NCBI GenBank assembly: GCA_016584305.1
Contig: JACEEZ010001777.1
Location: forward strand, 331,257-395,256
Origin: Chionoecetes opilio
Lineage: Eukaryota > Arthropoda > Malacostraca > Decapoda > Majidae
DNA length: 64,000 nt
Direction: 5' to 3'
Under the pieces are notes generated by a model that did not search any database, was not told where the DNA came from, and saw nothing but the letters and a program-made list of their open reading frames with translations. A program made the translations under genes and the position numbers. Positions 1 to 10,893 of this stretch are shown here, one piece after another; the first letter of the stretch is position 1, and each line of letters starts with the position of its first letter.

Positions 1-185
1 AATGTACATGCAGCCATCACAATCACACCAACGAAAATCAACAAGGTGGTGAGCACAGAGGCAGCAATGATAGCAGGAGACGAGAGGTGTTACATCAGAC
101 AACAGCAGCTTAGTGACAGCACGGGCAGGCACGCAGCTGCACCGCGTCGGATGTTTTACACTCGGGCGCCGTCGACTGGTGTATA

Positions 186-982
186 CAGTGGTACCTTGAT
201 ACGAGTTAATTCGTTCATGATCGAGCTCGTAGCAATTTGCTGTATATCAATCAATTTCCCCATGAAATTTAATTGAAATCCATATCTGTTCCAGCCCAAA
301 AAACCATCCAATTTTGACGTGTACCTATATGACTGGACTGCACTCACCTCGCCATTTGCATTCGCAGTGTTACACTCTGTGTATTCAGCTTTTGAAACAG
401 CTGTGGTGAACTCCCGCTAATATGCACTCACCCTCCGCCATTGCATTCGCCAGTGTTTATACTCTGTTATTCAGCTTTGAAAAACAGCTGTGGGTTGGAA
501 CTGCCGCTAATACGTACTGGGACTCACCCTCCGCCATTTGCATTCGCCAGTGTTTATACTCTTGTGTATCAGCTGTTGGAAACAGCTGTGGGTGGAACTG
601 CCGCTAAACGTACTGCACTCACCCTCTGCCATTTGCATTCGCCAGTGTTTATACTCTGTGTATCAGCTGTTGGAAACAGCTGTGGGTGGAACTGCTGCTA
701 AACGTACTGCACTCACCCTCCGCCATTTGCATTCGCCTGTGTGAGTGAGCACAACACAACAGAGATGCTTCCACGGCAAGGTAACCACGTGAAGTGAATG
801 AGTGAGACGTGGGATGCTGGGCGGATGTTGTGGCGTTCGCTGCGCCAACTAGCTGCGGCGTATCTGAAGCTCGCTCGTAACTCGGATTTTGGCTCGCAAC
901 TCAAAGCAAAAAATAGACCGAGCGACTGCTCGTAATTCGGAAAATTCGTAAGTTGGGGCACTCGTAAGTCAAGGTACCAGTG
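186..982. mobile_element. Non-autonomous Tigger/pogo-type TIR element carrying a satellite
   Basis: The left end reads CAGTGGTACCTTGATACGAG after a TA. The right end is its inverted counterpart (...CTCGTAAGTCAAGGTACCAGTG, then TA). No transposase reading frame is present. The interior is largely a ~94-bp satellite. TA flanks and CAGT-type ends fit the Tc1/mariner-pogo group. The first 185 bases of the window hold nothing I can name. Confidence 0.65.
345..745. repeat. ~94-bp tandem satellite, about four units
   Basis: The landmark CCATTTGCATTCGC recurs near 352, 437, 534, 628 and 721, so the period is about 85-97 bases. Each unit also holds CAGCTGTTGGAAACAGCTG, itself a short inverted repeat. 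Overlapping open frames here come from the repetition and are not genes. Confidence 0.85.
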
Positions 983-1606
983 TACATGTTCAGCCAGCCA
1001 ACATAACGATTTACTTATACTATCGCATACAAGCTAGAAAAAAAAAATTGCTGATGAGCAGTGGTGAATGAAGATAATGAATAGTGAGTGTGTTCTTGTG
1101 TGAAAATGACTGTATATCGACAACAGTTTGGTGGTCTGTTTTTTTACATTTTTTCTTAGAAATTTCTTTCCCAAATCAGGGTGCGTCTTCTAAGATGCAG
1201 CGTCTTATAAGCCTTAAAATACGGTAGATAATTAAGTGAACATGCATCCATTTTCTTCATCTTTGCAAGCCCTGTAATGTATTGTATATCCGCCACATCC
1301 TTTGTGTGTGGTGCAGATCCAGATCCAGATGCGGATGCAGATGTGGATGTTTAATTTATCACAAGTGCGGATGCGGAGGTAAAAACTATGGGGATGTTCC
1401 AATACATCTCTAGTCTGTATGGCCCCCCAAGCCTACCCAAGCACATGGGTCAGCGGCCATTAGCAGAACAGCACCAAATATTTCTACTTTAAGCAAAATT
1501 TTCCACTTTATCGAGCATTGAAAAATGAAATAACAAAATTTTTATTTTTTCCGCCAAATTGAGCTTTCCGGTAAATAGTTCCGTTATATCGAGCTTCTAC
1601 TGTACA
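983..1606. other. No gene; decayed repeat ends
   Basis: Near 1175-1232 there is an end resembling the 'accgtatttgccggcgcataagacgc' family in inverse orientation (...TTAAAATACGGTA). A GATGCGGATG-rich stretch lies near 1320-1375. Near 1560-1606 there is another TIR-like end (CGTTATATCGAGCTTCTACTGTA). No supported coding sequence. Confidence 0.5.
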
Positions 1607-1833
1607 TAGCATTTGACATTCTTTTGCATTCTTTTTGCCCCTTTGACATTCTTGCAAATAAGTGGTGTATTTTCCACAGACCACTGGACGTATATGTTTT
1701 GAATGCTAAAACTATCATAAGAGCATGTTGCACATTACACAATTTTGTGAGAGAAAGAGATAGTGTAGATTTTGAAAACACTCTGAATGTTATAGGACTG
1801 GATGGTGATGCTGTAATACAACCAGGTCATTGA
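1607..1833 (+). pseudogene. PIF/Harbinger transposase, C-terminal fragment
   Basis: The frame opening at 1624 reads FDILANKWCIFHRPLDV, then ACCTLHNFVRERD. This is the well-conserved C-terminal block of the PIF/Harbinger DDE nuclease (ANKWRI.HRPLDV ... LHNFVRE). Only about 70 of the roughly 350-400 residues usual for this family remain, and the upstream sequence is replaced by another element's end. It is a dead fragment, but it shows Harbinger elements have been in this genome. Confidence 0.8.
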
Positions 1834-2315
1834 TCAGCTCTAACAATCAGACAAAGGTTTATGAGTACTTTTCTAGTGAAGAGGGATCAGTACTTTGGCA
1901 AAGTAGAATGATCGTAGACTAAAGTATTTTGACAAGTGAAATCGTTAATAGAATATTTTGAACTAATATTATTTGTCTATGTTACAAGCAATGTCTATTT
2001 TCATAGGATTTATCATATTTCTTTACTATTTCTATCCAAAATCTACTTAAGATATTTGATATGTCATTAATATTACGATACAATAATCTTACAATTACAA
2101 TGAACATGTGGGATAATATATAGTATATCAATAACAATAATAAAGAAACATACCTGGTTTATTTTTCCTTGCAGAATACATTTCCTTGAAGTCTGGTGCG
2201 CAAATGCTACATACCTCCTCCCATGCCTTCCCTTTTGATAATTTTGTTGCTGTACTCATTACTCCTCGAGTCCAAAATCGCTGGTGGTTGCTCTATTTCA
2301 ATTATGAAACGATCT
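1834..2315. other. No gene seen
   Basis: AT-rich sequence following the Harbinger fragment. It probably includes the element's 3' flank, but no matching inverted end was found. No supported feature. Confidence 0.4.
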
Positions 2316-2496
2316 AGTCAAACCTTGGTTTTCGAACTTAATTAGTTCCTAAAAGTTGTTCTAAAACCGAATTGTTCTAAAACCGAAACACATTTTTCCA
2401 TAAGAAACAATATAAAATGGATTAATCCGTTCCTGACCCCCAAAATAAAGACCTTTTTTTACAAAAATGAAAATTAAACTAATCCTCCCCTTTTGA

Positions 2497-2805
2497 CTCA
2501 CTCACTAACCTAACCTAACCTAATCCCACACTTTAACCTCCTAACTAAAGCCAAATCTGCATTAAATAAGTATCCGCGGTAAGGGAAGAACAGAGGCGAT
2601 GCAGGTCACAAGAGGAAGAAGAGTGAGGCGCTCGTAAACACTTGTCTCTCGCCTCCCTATGAACAAACAACATGTCATTATCTCCAAAAGTAATGATAAC
2701 CTAACCCCCCTTTGAAATCGCTCACTACCTAACCTAACCTAATCCACACTTAACTCCTAACTAAAGCCAAATCTCGCATTAAATAGTATCCGCGGTAAGG
2801 AAAAC
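2497..2805. repeat. Duplicated block with short CCTAA runs
   Basis: Two similar ~90-base blocks, each starting CACTCACTAACCTAACCTAA or a close variant and continuing to TATCCGCGGTAAGG. The first contains three consecutive CCTAA units, the complement of the arthropod telomere repeat TTAGG. The run is too short to call a telomere and may be chance. Confidence 0.6.
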
Positions 2806-2984
2806 AAGGCGATGCAGGTCATAAGAGGAAGGGAGTGAGCACTCGATCGTAAACCTTGTCTCTCTCCTCCTATAAAACAGTCATTATCTCAAAAGTAAAG
2901 ATTTGAGACGGAAGCCATAGAGAGAATGTTCCTAGAATCCAATAAGTAAATAGAAACCAAACTCCAATGTGTACCGTGATAACA

Positions 2985-3425
2985 CTTTAGTCGCCAGCCG
3001 CCAATATTACGAATTATAGCATCACTACTGATGTGTATGTGCCACTGAAGATGATACACAGTAGTTTATAACATGACTGTATAATCTACTCTGTTTCAGT
3101 GTTGTTTTATGCTTTGTATCTGCAAGTATATACGGTTTCAAAGTTTTGCTACTCGTTTTTTTTGGCGGACGACTATGGCAGAAGGTTACTCAGAACATAC
3201 CGTAGTGTTGGTCCACTCTGTTGATATTTTTGTAATTTGTTCATTTATAGCCATACTATGAACAGCGAAGACACAAATGACACAGACTTCCAGATAGCCC
3301 TTACCTTCCTGAAATCATGGTGTAGAAATGGTAAGTACATTACCATACCACCACACTCTGTAAATAAAAAAAGTTGTCTTGGCGACTTAGTGTTATCTAC
3401 TGTAGGGAGTTTGGTCCAAGTGTAA
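2985..3425. repeat. Dispersed repeat shared with 31.99-32.5 kb
   Basis: The phrases 'gccgccaatattacgaattatagcatcact' and 'tgtgccactgaagatgatacacagtagttta', followed by a tract near 3250-3420, recur in order at about 32005-32520. Shorter pieces recur near 32560, 32750 and 55370-55510. No coding capacity; family unknown. Confidence 0.7.
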
Positions 3426-3659
3426 ACTAATTACCGAAATAATGCCAACACAAGAAACTAGTCAAAATCAAAGAGCAGTCGTAGCGGTTTTTACTAAGTG
3501 AGGGCCGCGGCGAGACTGACGTCACTGACGCGCACAGTTGCCGAGTAGCTTGTTCGGCACCGAGTATCGTACGGCAACCGTGGCAATTATGAGTTGAAAT
3601 CTGTTCGTGAACCAAATTGTTCGAAAAGGGAGACGTTCGAAACCCGAGGTTTGACTGTA

Positions 3660-4200
3660 CAGTAAACCCTCCTTAAGTCTGAGCAATAGGGGGTCCAGCC
3701 CTTTCCGACTTTTGAAATATTACGACATCCAAAATTTCCACCCCACCATACAATAAATGCAAAATAGAACACAAGAAATCAACTCACTAGTTTTGATGCA
3801 GCAGAGGGAGGCTTTGTATGTACACTATTTTTCAATCTGAATCACTATAGCTAGCAAAAATCTTGGTAGGTGAAAGGAGCCAGAGCTGAAGAAGCTGCAC
3901 CCAGACTCACTACTGGTGGAGGGTTGAGGTTCCCTGGCTACTGGCTTGGGCTTGAAGAATGACGAGATCTTAGTCTGTTTTTCTGGGGGTAGCATACCGT
4001 CACGTGATGATGAAAGTCTTAAGATATCGCTTGGATGGGTAAAACTCGTCCTAGTCAGCATGGTTGATCAGCTCTCTGCATTATGAGACTATATTATGTG
4101 GCTGTTGAGTGGTACCCCCGCATGTCGGAATATTTACGACTTATCCAATATTTTACGACTGACTGCTGGCTGCCCCGTTTAATATAAGACGCACTAAATT
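3660..4200. mobile_element. Fragmentary TIR element with a Tigger tail
   Basis: It starts CAGTAAACCCTCCTTAAGTC directly after the preceding element's TA. Related words (GTCGGAATATTTACGAC) occur near 4125, but no clean right end was found. It encloses a minus-strand Tigger C-terminal fragment. Confidence 0.4.
3825..4061 (-). pseudogene. Tigger-type transposase C-terminal tail (fragment)
   Basis: The minus-strand frame contains QTKISSFFKPKP followed by a Ser/Thr/Pro-rich stretch. Compare QKPITAFFKPSP and QTTITSFFTKPA at the ends of the full Tigger transposases elsewhere in this window. All three fit the PCNA-interacting PIP-box pattern Q-x-x-hydrophobic-x-x-F-F. No catalytic domain is left. 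The assignment rests on this tail alone, so it is moderate. Confidence 0.45.
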
Positions 4201-4662
4201 CGTGGGATTATGACTATAGCCCCCTATAGGTTCCTTGCACGTGACGTCACAGCACTTGCCGTGTAGACGACAGATGCCGGAGATGCGATTGTGGAGGACC
4301 AACAAATGCCACTAGCAATGTTTACCACAGTGACTATACTGAAGATGCCATCATTTTGTGGAGCTTTTAGATATTCTAACAAGACAATTAAGTTCCCCGA
4401 GAAGTCTTTCCTAAAACTGCCCGCGTTTGACAAGAGATATAAAGGGAAAATAGAACAATTATCACTTCAACGCCGATAGAAGGGGTTGGCTAACCTGGCA
4501 AGAAGCTGACCTATCAGACACCAAAATGAAGTATCTCCGTGTATGCAGTGATAATTTCTAGAGATATATCTCGATATAATAAGTGGCATGATATACACTC
4601 GATCATATTCTGTCCAGTAGTAAATGTTTTTATCAAGGGGAATAGGGGCTATGACAGGGTTA
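4201..4662. other. No gene seen
   Basis: Mixed-composition sequence with only short chance frames on both strands. Confidence 0.4.
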
Positions 4663-5730
4663 CAGTCAACCCTCGATTTAACGGACTAAAAGGGGGGAGA
4701 AGTGGTCCGTTAAAGCCGATTGTCCGTTAGAGCGAGGGTATTTTCCTAAGGGTGTGAAAATATAGGAAAAACACAGGAAAAATTGTGCAATAAATGAGAA
4801 ATAATCACAAACACAACCAGACCGTGTAGCTATGTTGGGAGGTAAACAGTGACTGGCGCTACGTGCTGGATTTGGTACGCTCCTACATGCTGTGAAATAA
4901 ATGAGAAATAATTACAAACACAACCAGACCGTGTAGCTATGTTGGGAGGTAAACAGTGACTGGCGCTACATCAGGGATTGGCACACTCGCCCACGACTGT
5001 TCGGGACTGGTTTTAGGAGAGGTAGTAAGTATCCAGGCTCGCTCATTACTGCTTGGTATGCTATAAAATATCATTATTCTAGGTGAATGTAGACATATAA
5101 TGGCATTTTAATGGCTATCATTCATACATATGAGTAAAGGGCTACAGAGTGGTAAAGAAGGAGATATGTGTCAAGTTTGAGCTCGAGTTTGACAGACCTA
5201 AGCGATCATAAGCAGAAAAGGTCACAAGAAGAAGAACAACAACAACAACCCCGAGACAGGCCGTGGCTGTCAAAGGTATCGCTTATTATCATGACTATTT
5301 CTCATTATTATGTATAATATGTGGTTGTGATGAGCTGTCCTATACACGTGTCACTATCAAGGTCAGTGTACCACCGTGTGTCGCCTTAAATAAGGGTGAT
5401 TTAAGGTGTTGAGGTGACAGGGAGACAGTCTTGCAGCGACCACCCGATAACACTAATAGTCACTATTTTAAACAATACACACCTTCTACCACTAAATCAC
5501 TAGCAGCACAGGCTCCTTCCTTATATATCTTAATATGTGATACTTCAAAACTCCTTAAAACCCAAGCATTCCAAAATAAAATGAGAAAACAATAAATTAT
5601 GTTGAGTTGACAATTCGAGTGGCGATAAGTGGTATGGCATACCATTCTTGCCCGCAAATTTGTCACGCAAATGGAGTCCATTAAATCTGATGTCCGTTAA
5701 ATCGAGGTCCGTTAAATTGAGGGTCGACTG
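4663..5730. mobile_element. Non-autonomous TIR element (CAGTCAACCCTCGATTTAACGG family), copy 1
   Basis: The ends CAGTCAACCCTCGATTTAACG and ...TTAAATTGAGGGTCGACTG are inverted and TA-flanked. An internal word (GTGTAGCTATGTTGGGAGG) occurs twice, near 4822 and 4930. A second copy with the same interior in reverse orientation lies at 56906-58636. No open frame resembles a transposase. Part of its interior (about 5010-5130) is also shared with the long form of the CAGGGAGGTCCCG family. Confidence 0.75.
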
Positions 5731-5888
<158 letters not shown>

Positions 5889-6157
5889 CTGTCGGACCCC
5901 GCCGAACACGAGTTCGCCCTGCACGAAACTCGCACTTACACGAATAGGTAAAATATCCCATGACTTGCCGAACACGAGTTTTACTCGCGATAAACACGAA
6001 TTTGAATTTCCCGGCGGATGTTGTCGATGCTGTCGGCGGCCATTTTGCCGGGGACAGCCTGGGCACGCTCAGCCTGGGCCGCCAGAGCTGCTACACGTAG
6101 TCTTTCTCTCTCTTGCTCGTGCTGCTGTTGCCTCACGTCGTGCTGCGCCTGCTGGCC

Positions 6158-6443
6158 ATGTCTTCCAAGCGTTCGGCTCCAACTACTCCAGGGTCAAGCG
6201 AGAAGAAGAGGAAAGTGTTGTCCCTAGCGGAGAAGATGGATGTGCTTGCTGTGATTGATAGTGGCCTAGGCTGGTCTGCTACGGCAAGAAGTTTGGCCTG
6301 CATGAGGCCACTGTTCGTACCATCTGGAAGACCCGTGAAAAAATAAGACAAAGCGTGCGAGAGAGTGCTGATGTCTCTAGCAAGGTGGCTTCTGTGAGCC
6401 GACGTGACCCGCTGCTAGAGAAGATGGAGAAAATACTGAACAG
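6158..6443 (+). pseudogene. Tigger A transposase exon 1 (DNA-binding region, frameshifted)
   Basis: The ATG at 6158 begins [19 protein letters not shown]. This basic stretch leads into a helix-turn-helix of the CENP-B/psq type ([14 protein letters not shown]). Against copy B, one G is missing near 6284, which breaks the frame for the rest of the exon. The exon ends ...CTGAACAG before a strong donor GTGAGT, and the split AGG codon is completed at the acceptor at 7014. It should direct binding to the element's ends; nuclear location is family knowledge. Confidence 0.85.
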
Positions 6444-6609
6444 GTGAGTAATGATTTTCATATAAATAAAGTTTATGTTATTGTGTGTGTTGCTACATGT
6501 GGTGTGCTAACAGGTGCTCGGGTGGTGTGTAAGGGTGTTACAGGTGAGTTAATTATTATTCATATGAATAAAGTATGTTTATTTACCCTATGTTACTACG
6601 TATATTACT

Positions 6610-6642
<33 letters not shown>

Positions 6643-6768
6643 GTGCTACGTGCAGGTGTGTTAACAGGTGCTGCGGTGGTGTGGGCTGTGTTGAGGCATG
6701 TGTGTGTGTGTGTTGTGCTACGTGCAGGTGTGTTAACAGGTGCTGCGGTGGTGTGGGCTGTGTTGAGG

Positions 6769-6818
<50 letters not shown>

Positions 6819-7014
6819 GTGCTACGTGCAGGTGTGTTAACAGGTGCTGCGGTGGTGTGGGCTGTGTTGAGGCGTGTGTGTGTGTGTGTGTGTGTGTGGT
6901 GCTACGTGCAGGTGTGTTAGCATGCATGCATGTGTGTGTGTGTGTTGAGGCATACCGTTGTACAGTACCATTGTATTTACGCATTGTTTTTTTCTTGTCA
7001 TTTACGCATAACAG
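6444..7014 (+). other. Tigger A intron 1 with duplicated donor and (TG)n minisatellite
   Basis: A 571-bp intron with GTGAGT donor and TTTACGCATAACAG acceptor, phase 2. Bases 6438-6480 recur in altered form at 6546-6588, so a second CAGGTGAGT donor-like site follows about 108 bases after the first. From about 6610 to 6950 a ~75-base unit (TGTGCTACGTGCAGGTGTG...TGTTGAGGCATG plus TG run) is repeated. The same architecture is present in copies B and C. Confidence 0.85.
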
Positions 7015-7211
7015 GTGGATATCAGAGCAAGTGGACCAGCGGAAGAGCAACGTGGACGGCGTAGCCATCAGGGAAAAGGCGAGGAGCATCTACGACCACC
7101 TAGCAGAGAAGGAGCCTTCTGGATCCTCCCCTGCCCCCGGGTTTATTGCCAGCCATGGGTGGTTCCATAGATTCAAGCAGCGTTTTAGCCTGCACAACAT
7201 TGCTCGCACAG
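7015..7211 (+). pseudogene. Tigger A transposase exon 2 (second HTH)
   Basis: The frame reads RWISEQVDQRKSNVDGVAI, then KARSIYDHLAEKE and SHGWFHRFKQRFSLHNIA. This is the Tc5/CENP-B-like second DNA-binding domain of pogo transposases (the 'GW..RFK.R' helix). Open throughout. It ends ACA|G at donor GTAAAA, and phase joins to exon 3 across a 166-bp intron (7212-7377, acceptor TTTTTTTCACAG). Confidence 0.88.
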
Positions 7212-7377
7212 GTAAAAACATTCAATATATTTTCACACTTCTATCTATCTAATATTGACTCGTGCTATATTCCAGTAATGAAGAGCATTAAATATTTTTT
7301 TCACACTTCTATCTATCTATCTATTGACTTGCCATATTCCCATAATGAAAAGGTTTTTTCTTCGTTTTTTTTCACAG

Positions 7378-8751
7378 GTGAGAGTGGGTCAGCTGATAAG
7401 GAAGGGGCGCAGGCATACCTCAGCACCTTCAAGTCCCTGATTGAAGACAGTGACTACCTACCTGAGCAGGTGCTCAACGCGGACGAAACTGGCCTATTTT
7501 ATAAGAAAATGGGCAATAGGACTTACATCCACAAGGAAGTCAAGAAGTTACCAGGATTCAAGGCATTTAAGGACCGTCTGACACTGCTGTTTGTGAGGAA
7601 TGCTGCAGGGGACTGCAAGATTAAACCGCTCCTTGTGTATCGTGCTGCCAACCCACGTGCTCTGAAGGGACTCAACAAGCGTTTTCTGTCAGTGGTATGG
7701 AAATCAAACAAGAAGGCATGGGTGACAGCGAAGGTGTTTGAGGAGTGGTTCCACGAACATTTTGTGCCAGAAGTGCAGCTCTACATGTCCAAGAAAAATC
7801 TGGCATTTAAGGCAGTTCTGCTAGTGGATAATGCTGGTGGACACACTTCACAGGCACTTAACCTGGACCATCCGAATGTGTGCGTTTCCTACCTTCCCCC
7901 AAGGACAACTTCCCTGTTGCAACCGATGGACATGGGTGTGATCAAGACATTCAAGTGCAACTACCAGAGGGCTGTGTACAGAGAAGCACTCAAGAGGATG
8001 GAAGACGACAGCACGATGACTCTCATGGACTTCTGGAAGCAGTACAACATCCGACATGCTCTTTTGACCATCAAGCAGGCATGGGATGAAGTGAAGCCAA
8101 GCACCCTTAATGCCTGTTGGAAGACTCCTTATCTGGCCTGAGTGTGTCAACGACTTCAATGGGTTCCCTGCAGTCACTCAGCAAATGAAGGACATTGTAG
8201 ACCTGGCACACACTGTTGGGGGTGAAGGCTTCTCTGACATGACTGAGGAGGATGTGGCAGAACTCATTGACTCCCATGGAGCAGAGCCTTCAGTGGAAGA
8301 GATTATCCAGATGAATGAGGATGACCAAGCAGGTGATGATGCTGATGAAGATGACGACACAGAGACAAGGCCTGTGTTTACCATCATGAAATTGAGAAAC
8401 TTGCTGAGGGAAGCAGATAACTTGACAGAGCTCTTCACTGACCAAGACCCCATACAGGAGAGGAGCATCAAGTTCAAGAGAGTTGTGGATGAAGGCCTTA
8501 TACCCTACAAGGAAACTTTAAGGAGCATGGAGGCCTCTGCTTGCCAAAAGCCCATCACAGCTTTCTTCAAACCATCTCCAGCCAGCACACCAGCCAAGAA
8601 GCATTCTACACCTGCTACACCTCCTGTTACTACACCAGCCAGGCAGCCTGTTACTCCTGCTACACCAGATAATACTACCTCATCAATGTCATCTGTCTCT
8701 CCCATCCCATTATGTGGCTTTGATGATCCAGATGATACAGACAGTGAGTGA
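7378..8751 (+). pseudogene. Tigger A transposase exon 3 (DDE catalytic domain, PIP-box tail)
   Basis: The catalytic core is visible in order: NADETGLFYKK (first Asp), LLVDNAGGHTS (second Asp), SLLQPMDMGVIKTFK (third Asp), about 33 residues between the last two. The frame stops at 8141. The sequence resumes in the +1 frame at IWPECVNDFNGFP and runs to TGA at 8751, so one indel lies near 8125. Copy B has the identical break. The acidic tail ends in QKPITAFFKPSP (PIP-box pattern) and proline/threonine repeats. Length is otherwise typical of Tigger transposases. Non-functional unless the shift is bypassed. Confidence 0.9.
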
Positions 8752-9143
8752 TCTCCACCCAGCACACCAGCCATGCCTCCTGCTACACCAGCCAAGCAGC
8801 CTGTTACCTCTATTTTTTTTATAGTTAATGAAAACCATTTTCTAGTTTTAAGGTATTTTTTATTATTAATAAAAAATATTAATTGTAATAACAGTTGTTT
8901 CCTTCATCTTATTCACCCAAAAATAGTAGTAAACATTTTTTACCCTCCAAAAATGAGGGTCTGGGAACGTAACCTATTTTTTTACTTATCAAAAAAAAGT
9001 GAAATTTTTTTTTGACCCCCAAAAAGTGATGGTCTGGGAACGTAACCCCTATTTTCCTATTGAACCTGTTATTCGCCGAACACGAATTTTGCCGTGCACG
9101 ACGGGGTCAGGACCGTTACTGTCGTGTTCGACGGGGTCTGACA

Positions 9144-9430
<287 letters not shown>

Positions 9431-9484
<54 letters not shown>

Positions 9485-9491
9485 TATATAT

Positions 9492-9554
<63 letters not shown>

Positions 9555-9564
9555 TATATATACA
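9431..9564. repeat. (TA)n microsatellite
   Basis: About 130 bases of TA with AATATTATA interruptions. It is bracketed by inverted copies of a CAGTACCCTCCCGAGTTTCG end. Confidence 0.95.
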
Positions 9565-9727
9565 CAGTACCCTCCCGAGTTTCGGGCTTGCTTTCTTCCG
9601 GAGGCATAGCGCGAAACTCGGGTCTTGAAAACACTGTAGAAATGCTTATTTAGTCCGGTGCGAGGTGTACCTACTGTATTTTACAACTTATAAGACTCAC
9701 TTTTTCCCCTAAAAAATATCCTGAAAA

Positions 9728-9815
9728 TGCCCCAAGCCCCTGTCCACCCAGCAGTGAATGGGTACCGGGTGTTAGCCAAGGGTTTGTGACCCGCCTCCCG
9801 GGGTGGTGGCTTCGG
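9728..9815. repeat. 'CCCAGCAGTGAATGGGTACC' dispersed repeat
   Basis: The phrase CTGTCCACCCAGCAGTGAATGGG, continuing to CCCGCCTCCCGGGGTGGTGGC, recurs nearly unchanged at about 54698-54785. Similar 'cacctagcagtaaataggtacctgg' repeats are, from memory, common in decapod genomes. Probably retroposon-derived. Confidence 0.6.
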
Positions 9816-10547
9816 CCAACACTACGTAGAGGAGAGGAGAGGAGGAGGATAGAGGAGGGAGGAGAGGAGCTTGAGCTTGAGCTTGAGCTGGGAGTCACCC
9901 AGCGGATGCTGTCGGTGAAGCCTTTAGTCCGGCGTTCTCCCACACACGTATGTATTCTGTCCTACGAATGATACTTGATCTTGATCTTGATATTACAGGT
10001 GGCCTATTCTTCATAGGCCAGGCCTTTGAACCAGTGTTGCATAAAATAAGTAACACCTCAAAATAAGTAGAACCTGACCTAGCTCACCCCCCTGCCGATC
10101 CTTACTTATTTACCACAAAATACTCCTTTGTAAGTGATTAACAAGGACGTGCATGGTACTGTGGTTGCTGGAGGTACTGGAGGAGACAGGAGAGAAGAGA
10201 GGAAGGCATTGGAGGTACCGTAGGGAAGGGAGGAAAACATTAGTGTAGTGATTAGTTAGTAAGAGCAAGGCATTGATTAGTTAGTAAGAGCAAGGCATTG
10301 AGTGATCTAGCTCTGTACACGTCTTATGTCTATGTTAGTGTGCTTTTATGTATGACAAGGCAGGTGAAGGGATTATCTTGTTAAAAACTTCCATCTCTCT
10401 CTCGATTCGCCTTCTTCTTGTGACCTTTGACGCTTAGTATCGCTTCATAGGTTCTCTTCAAACTTTGTCTGCTTCGTTAACAGATTTGTCAACTCTTCCC
10501 TTGTCTATTTCACCTGGGATACTAAAACATTGTAATTTGTTTTGGTC

Positions 10548-10762
10548 TGAGTCGGAGTCAGAGTTGGCATCGGAGGACACAGGGGGCGGCATGAGCCTCT
10601 AATCACAGGCGTCACTATAGAAATTCTGTCTGCGCCACCACGGGCAAGGGCCAACCATCACAACCCTCAAGTGAACCTCCAGGGCCTACCATCCCACCCC
10701 TGGAGGTCAGTGCCTAACGGCGATGTAGGCACACACACACACACCAAAAAAAAAAAAAAAAC
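10548..10762 (+). repeat. SINE body, copy without tRNA head
   Basis: It contains GGACACAGGGGGCGGCATGAG, CACAGGCGTCACTATAG and CTGCGCCACCACGGGCAAGG in the same order as the copies at 38395-38722 (reverse), 58385-58555 and 61388-61645. It ends in (CA)n and an A run, the usual SINE 3' tail. The tRNA-like head is missing here. Confidence 0.75.
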
Positions 10763-10893
10763 GCGAAACTCGGGGATATAATGCACGAAAGTCGGGATGG
10801 TAAGAATTTAGGACTCAGCGTGAAACTCGAGGATCGCGAAACACGCATAGCGTGAAACTCGGGAGAGTACTGTATATACATGTACTATATATA

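Larger units (their letters stand above)
2316..3657. mobile_element. Non-autonomous TIR element (GTCAAACCTYGG family)
   Basis: The left end GTCAAACCTTGGTTTTCGAAC is inverted at the right end (GTTCGAAACCCGAGGTTTGACTG), flanked by TA. There is no transposase. The interior holds a duplicated block (about 2497-2590 and 2720-2805) and a dispersed repeat shared with 32 kb. Tc1/mariner-pogo type by TA target and TIR style. Confidence 0.65.
5889..9144 (+). mobile_element. Tigger/pogo-type DNA transposon, copy A (3256 bp)
   Basis: The left end CTGTCGGACCCCGCCGAACA and right end (...TGTTCGACGGGGTCTGACAG) form TIRs. The CGAACACGA word is repeated just inside each end. TA lies on both sides, as expected for Tc1/mariner-pogo elements. 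The body is a three-exon transposase gene on the plus strand. Copies B (12142-15391) and C (from 62784) have the same structure with few differences, so the family looks recently active. Copy A has one private frameshift in exon 1 and shares one with B in exon 3. Confidence 0.93.
9565..10872. mobile_element. Non-autonomous TIR element (CAGTACCCTCCCGAGTTTCG family)
   Basis: The left end CAGTACCCTCCCGAGTTTCG and right end ...GCGTGAAACTCGGGAGAGTACTG are inverted and TA-flanked. No transposase. The interior carries a 'cctgtccacccagcagtgaatgggtacc' repeat (about 9728-9810, also at 54700) and a SINE (10548-10762). GA-rich tracts occupy 9830-9900. Confidence 0.75.

Noticed and set aside
156..347. 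Short frames in the first 1 kb on both strands
   Set aside because: No homology, splice context or composition to support them; they overlap a TIR element and satellite.
345..745. CRISPR-like regular repeats
   Set aside because: Eukaryotic satellite: the whole ~94-base unit repeats and there are no unique spacers.
6444..7252. Cys-Val and Thr-His repeat frames of 100-170 codons in the Tigger introns
   Set aside because: They arise from (TG)n/(CA)n and the minisatellite; splice signals place them in intron 1.
7146..7377. A long frame running through Tigger A intron 2
   Set aside because: Its first part is out of frame with exon 2 (GWFHRFKQRF). Phase and GT-AG signals favour a 166-bp intron.
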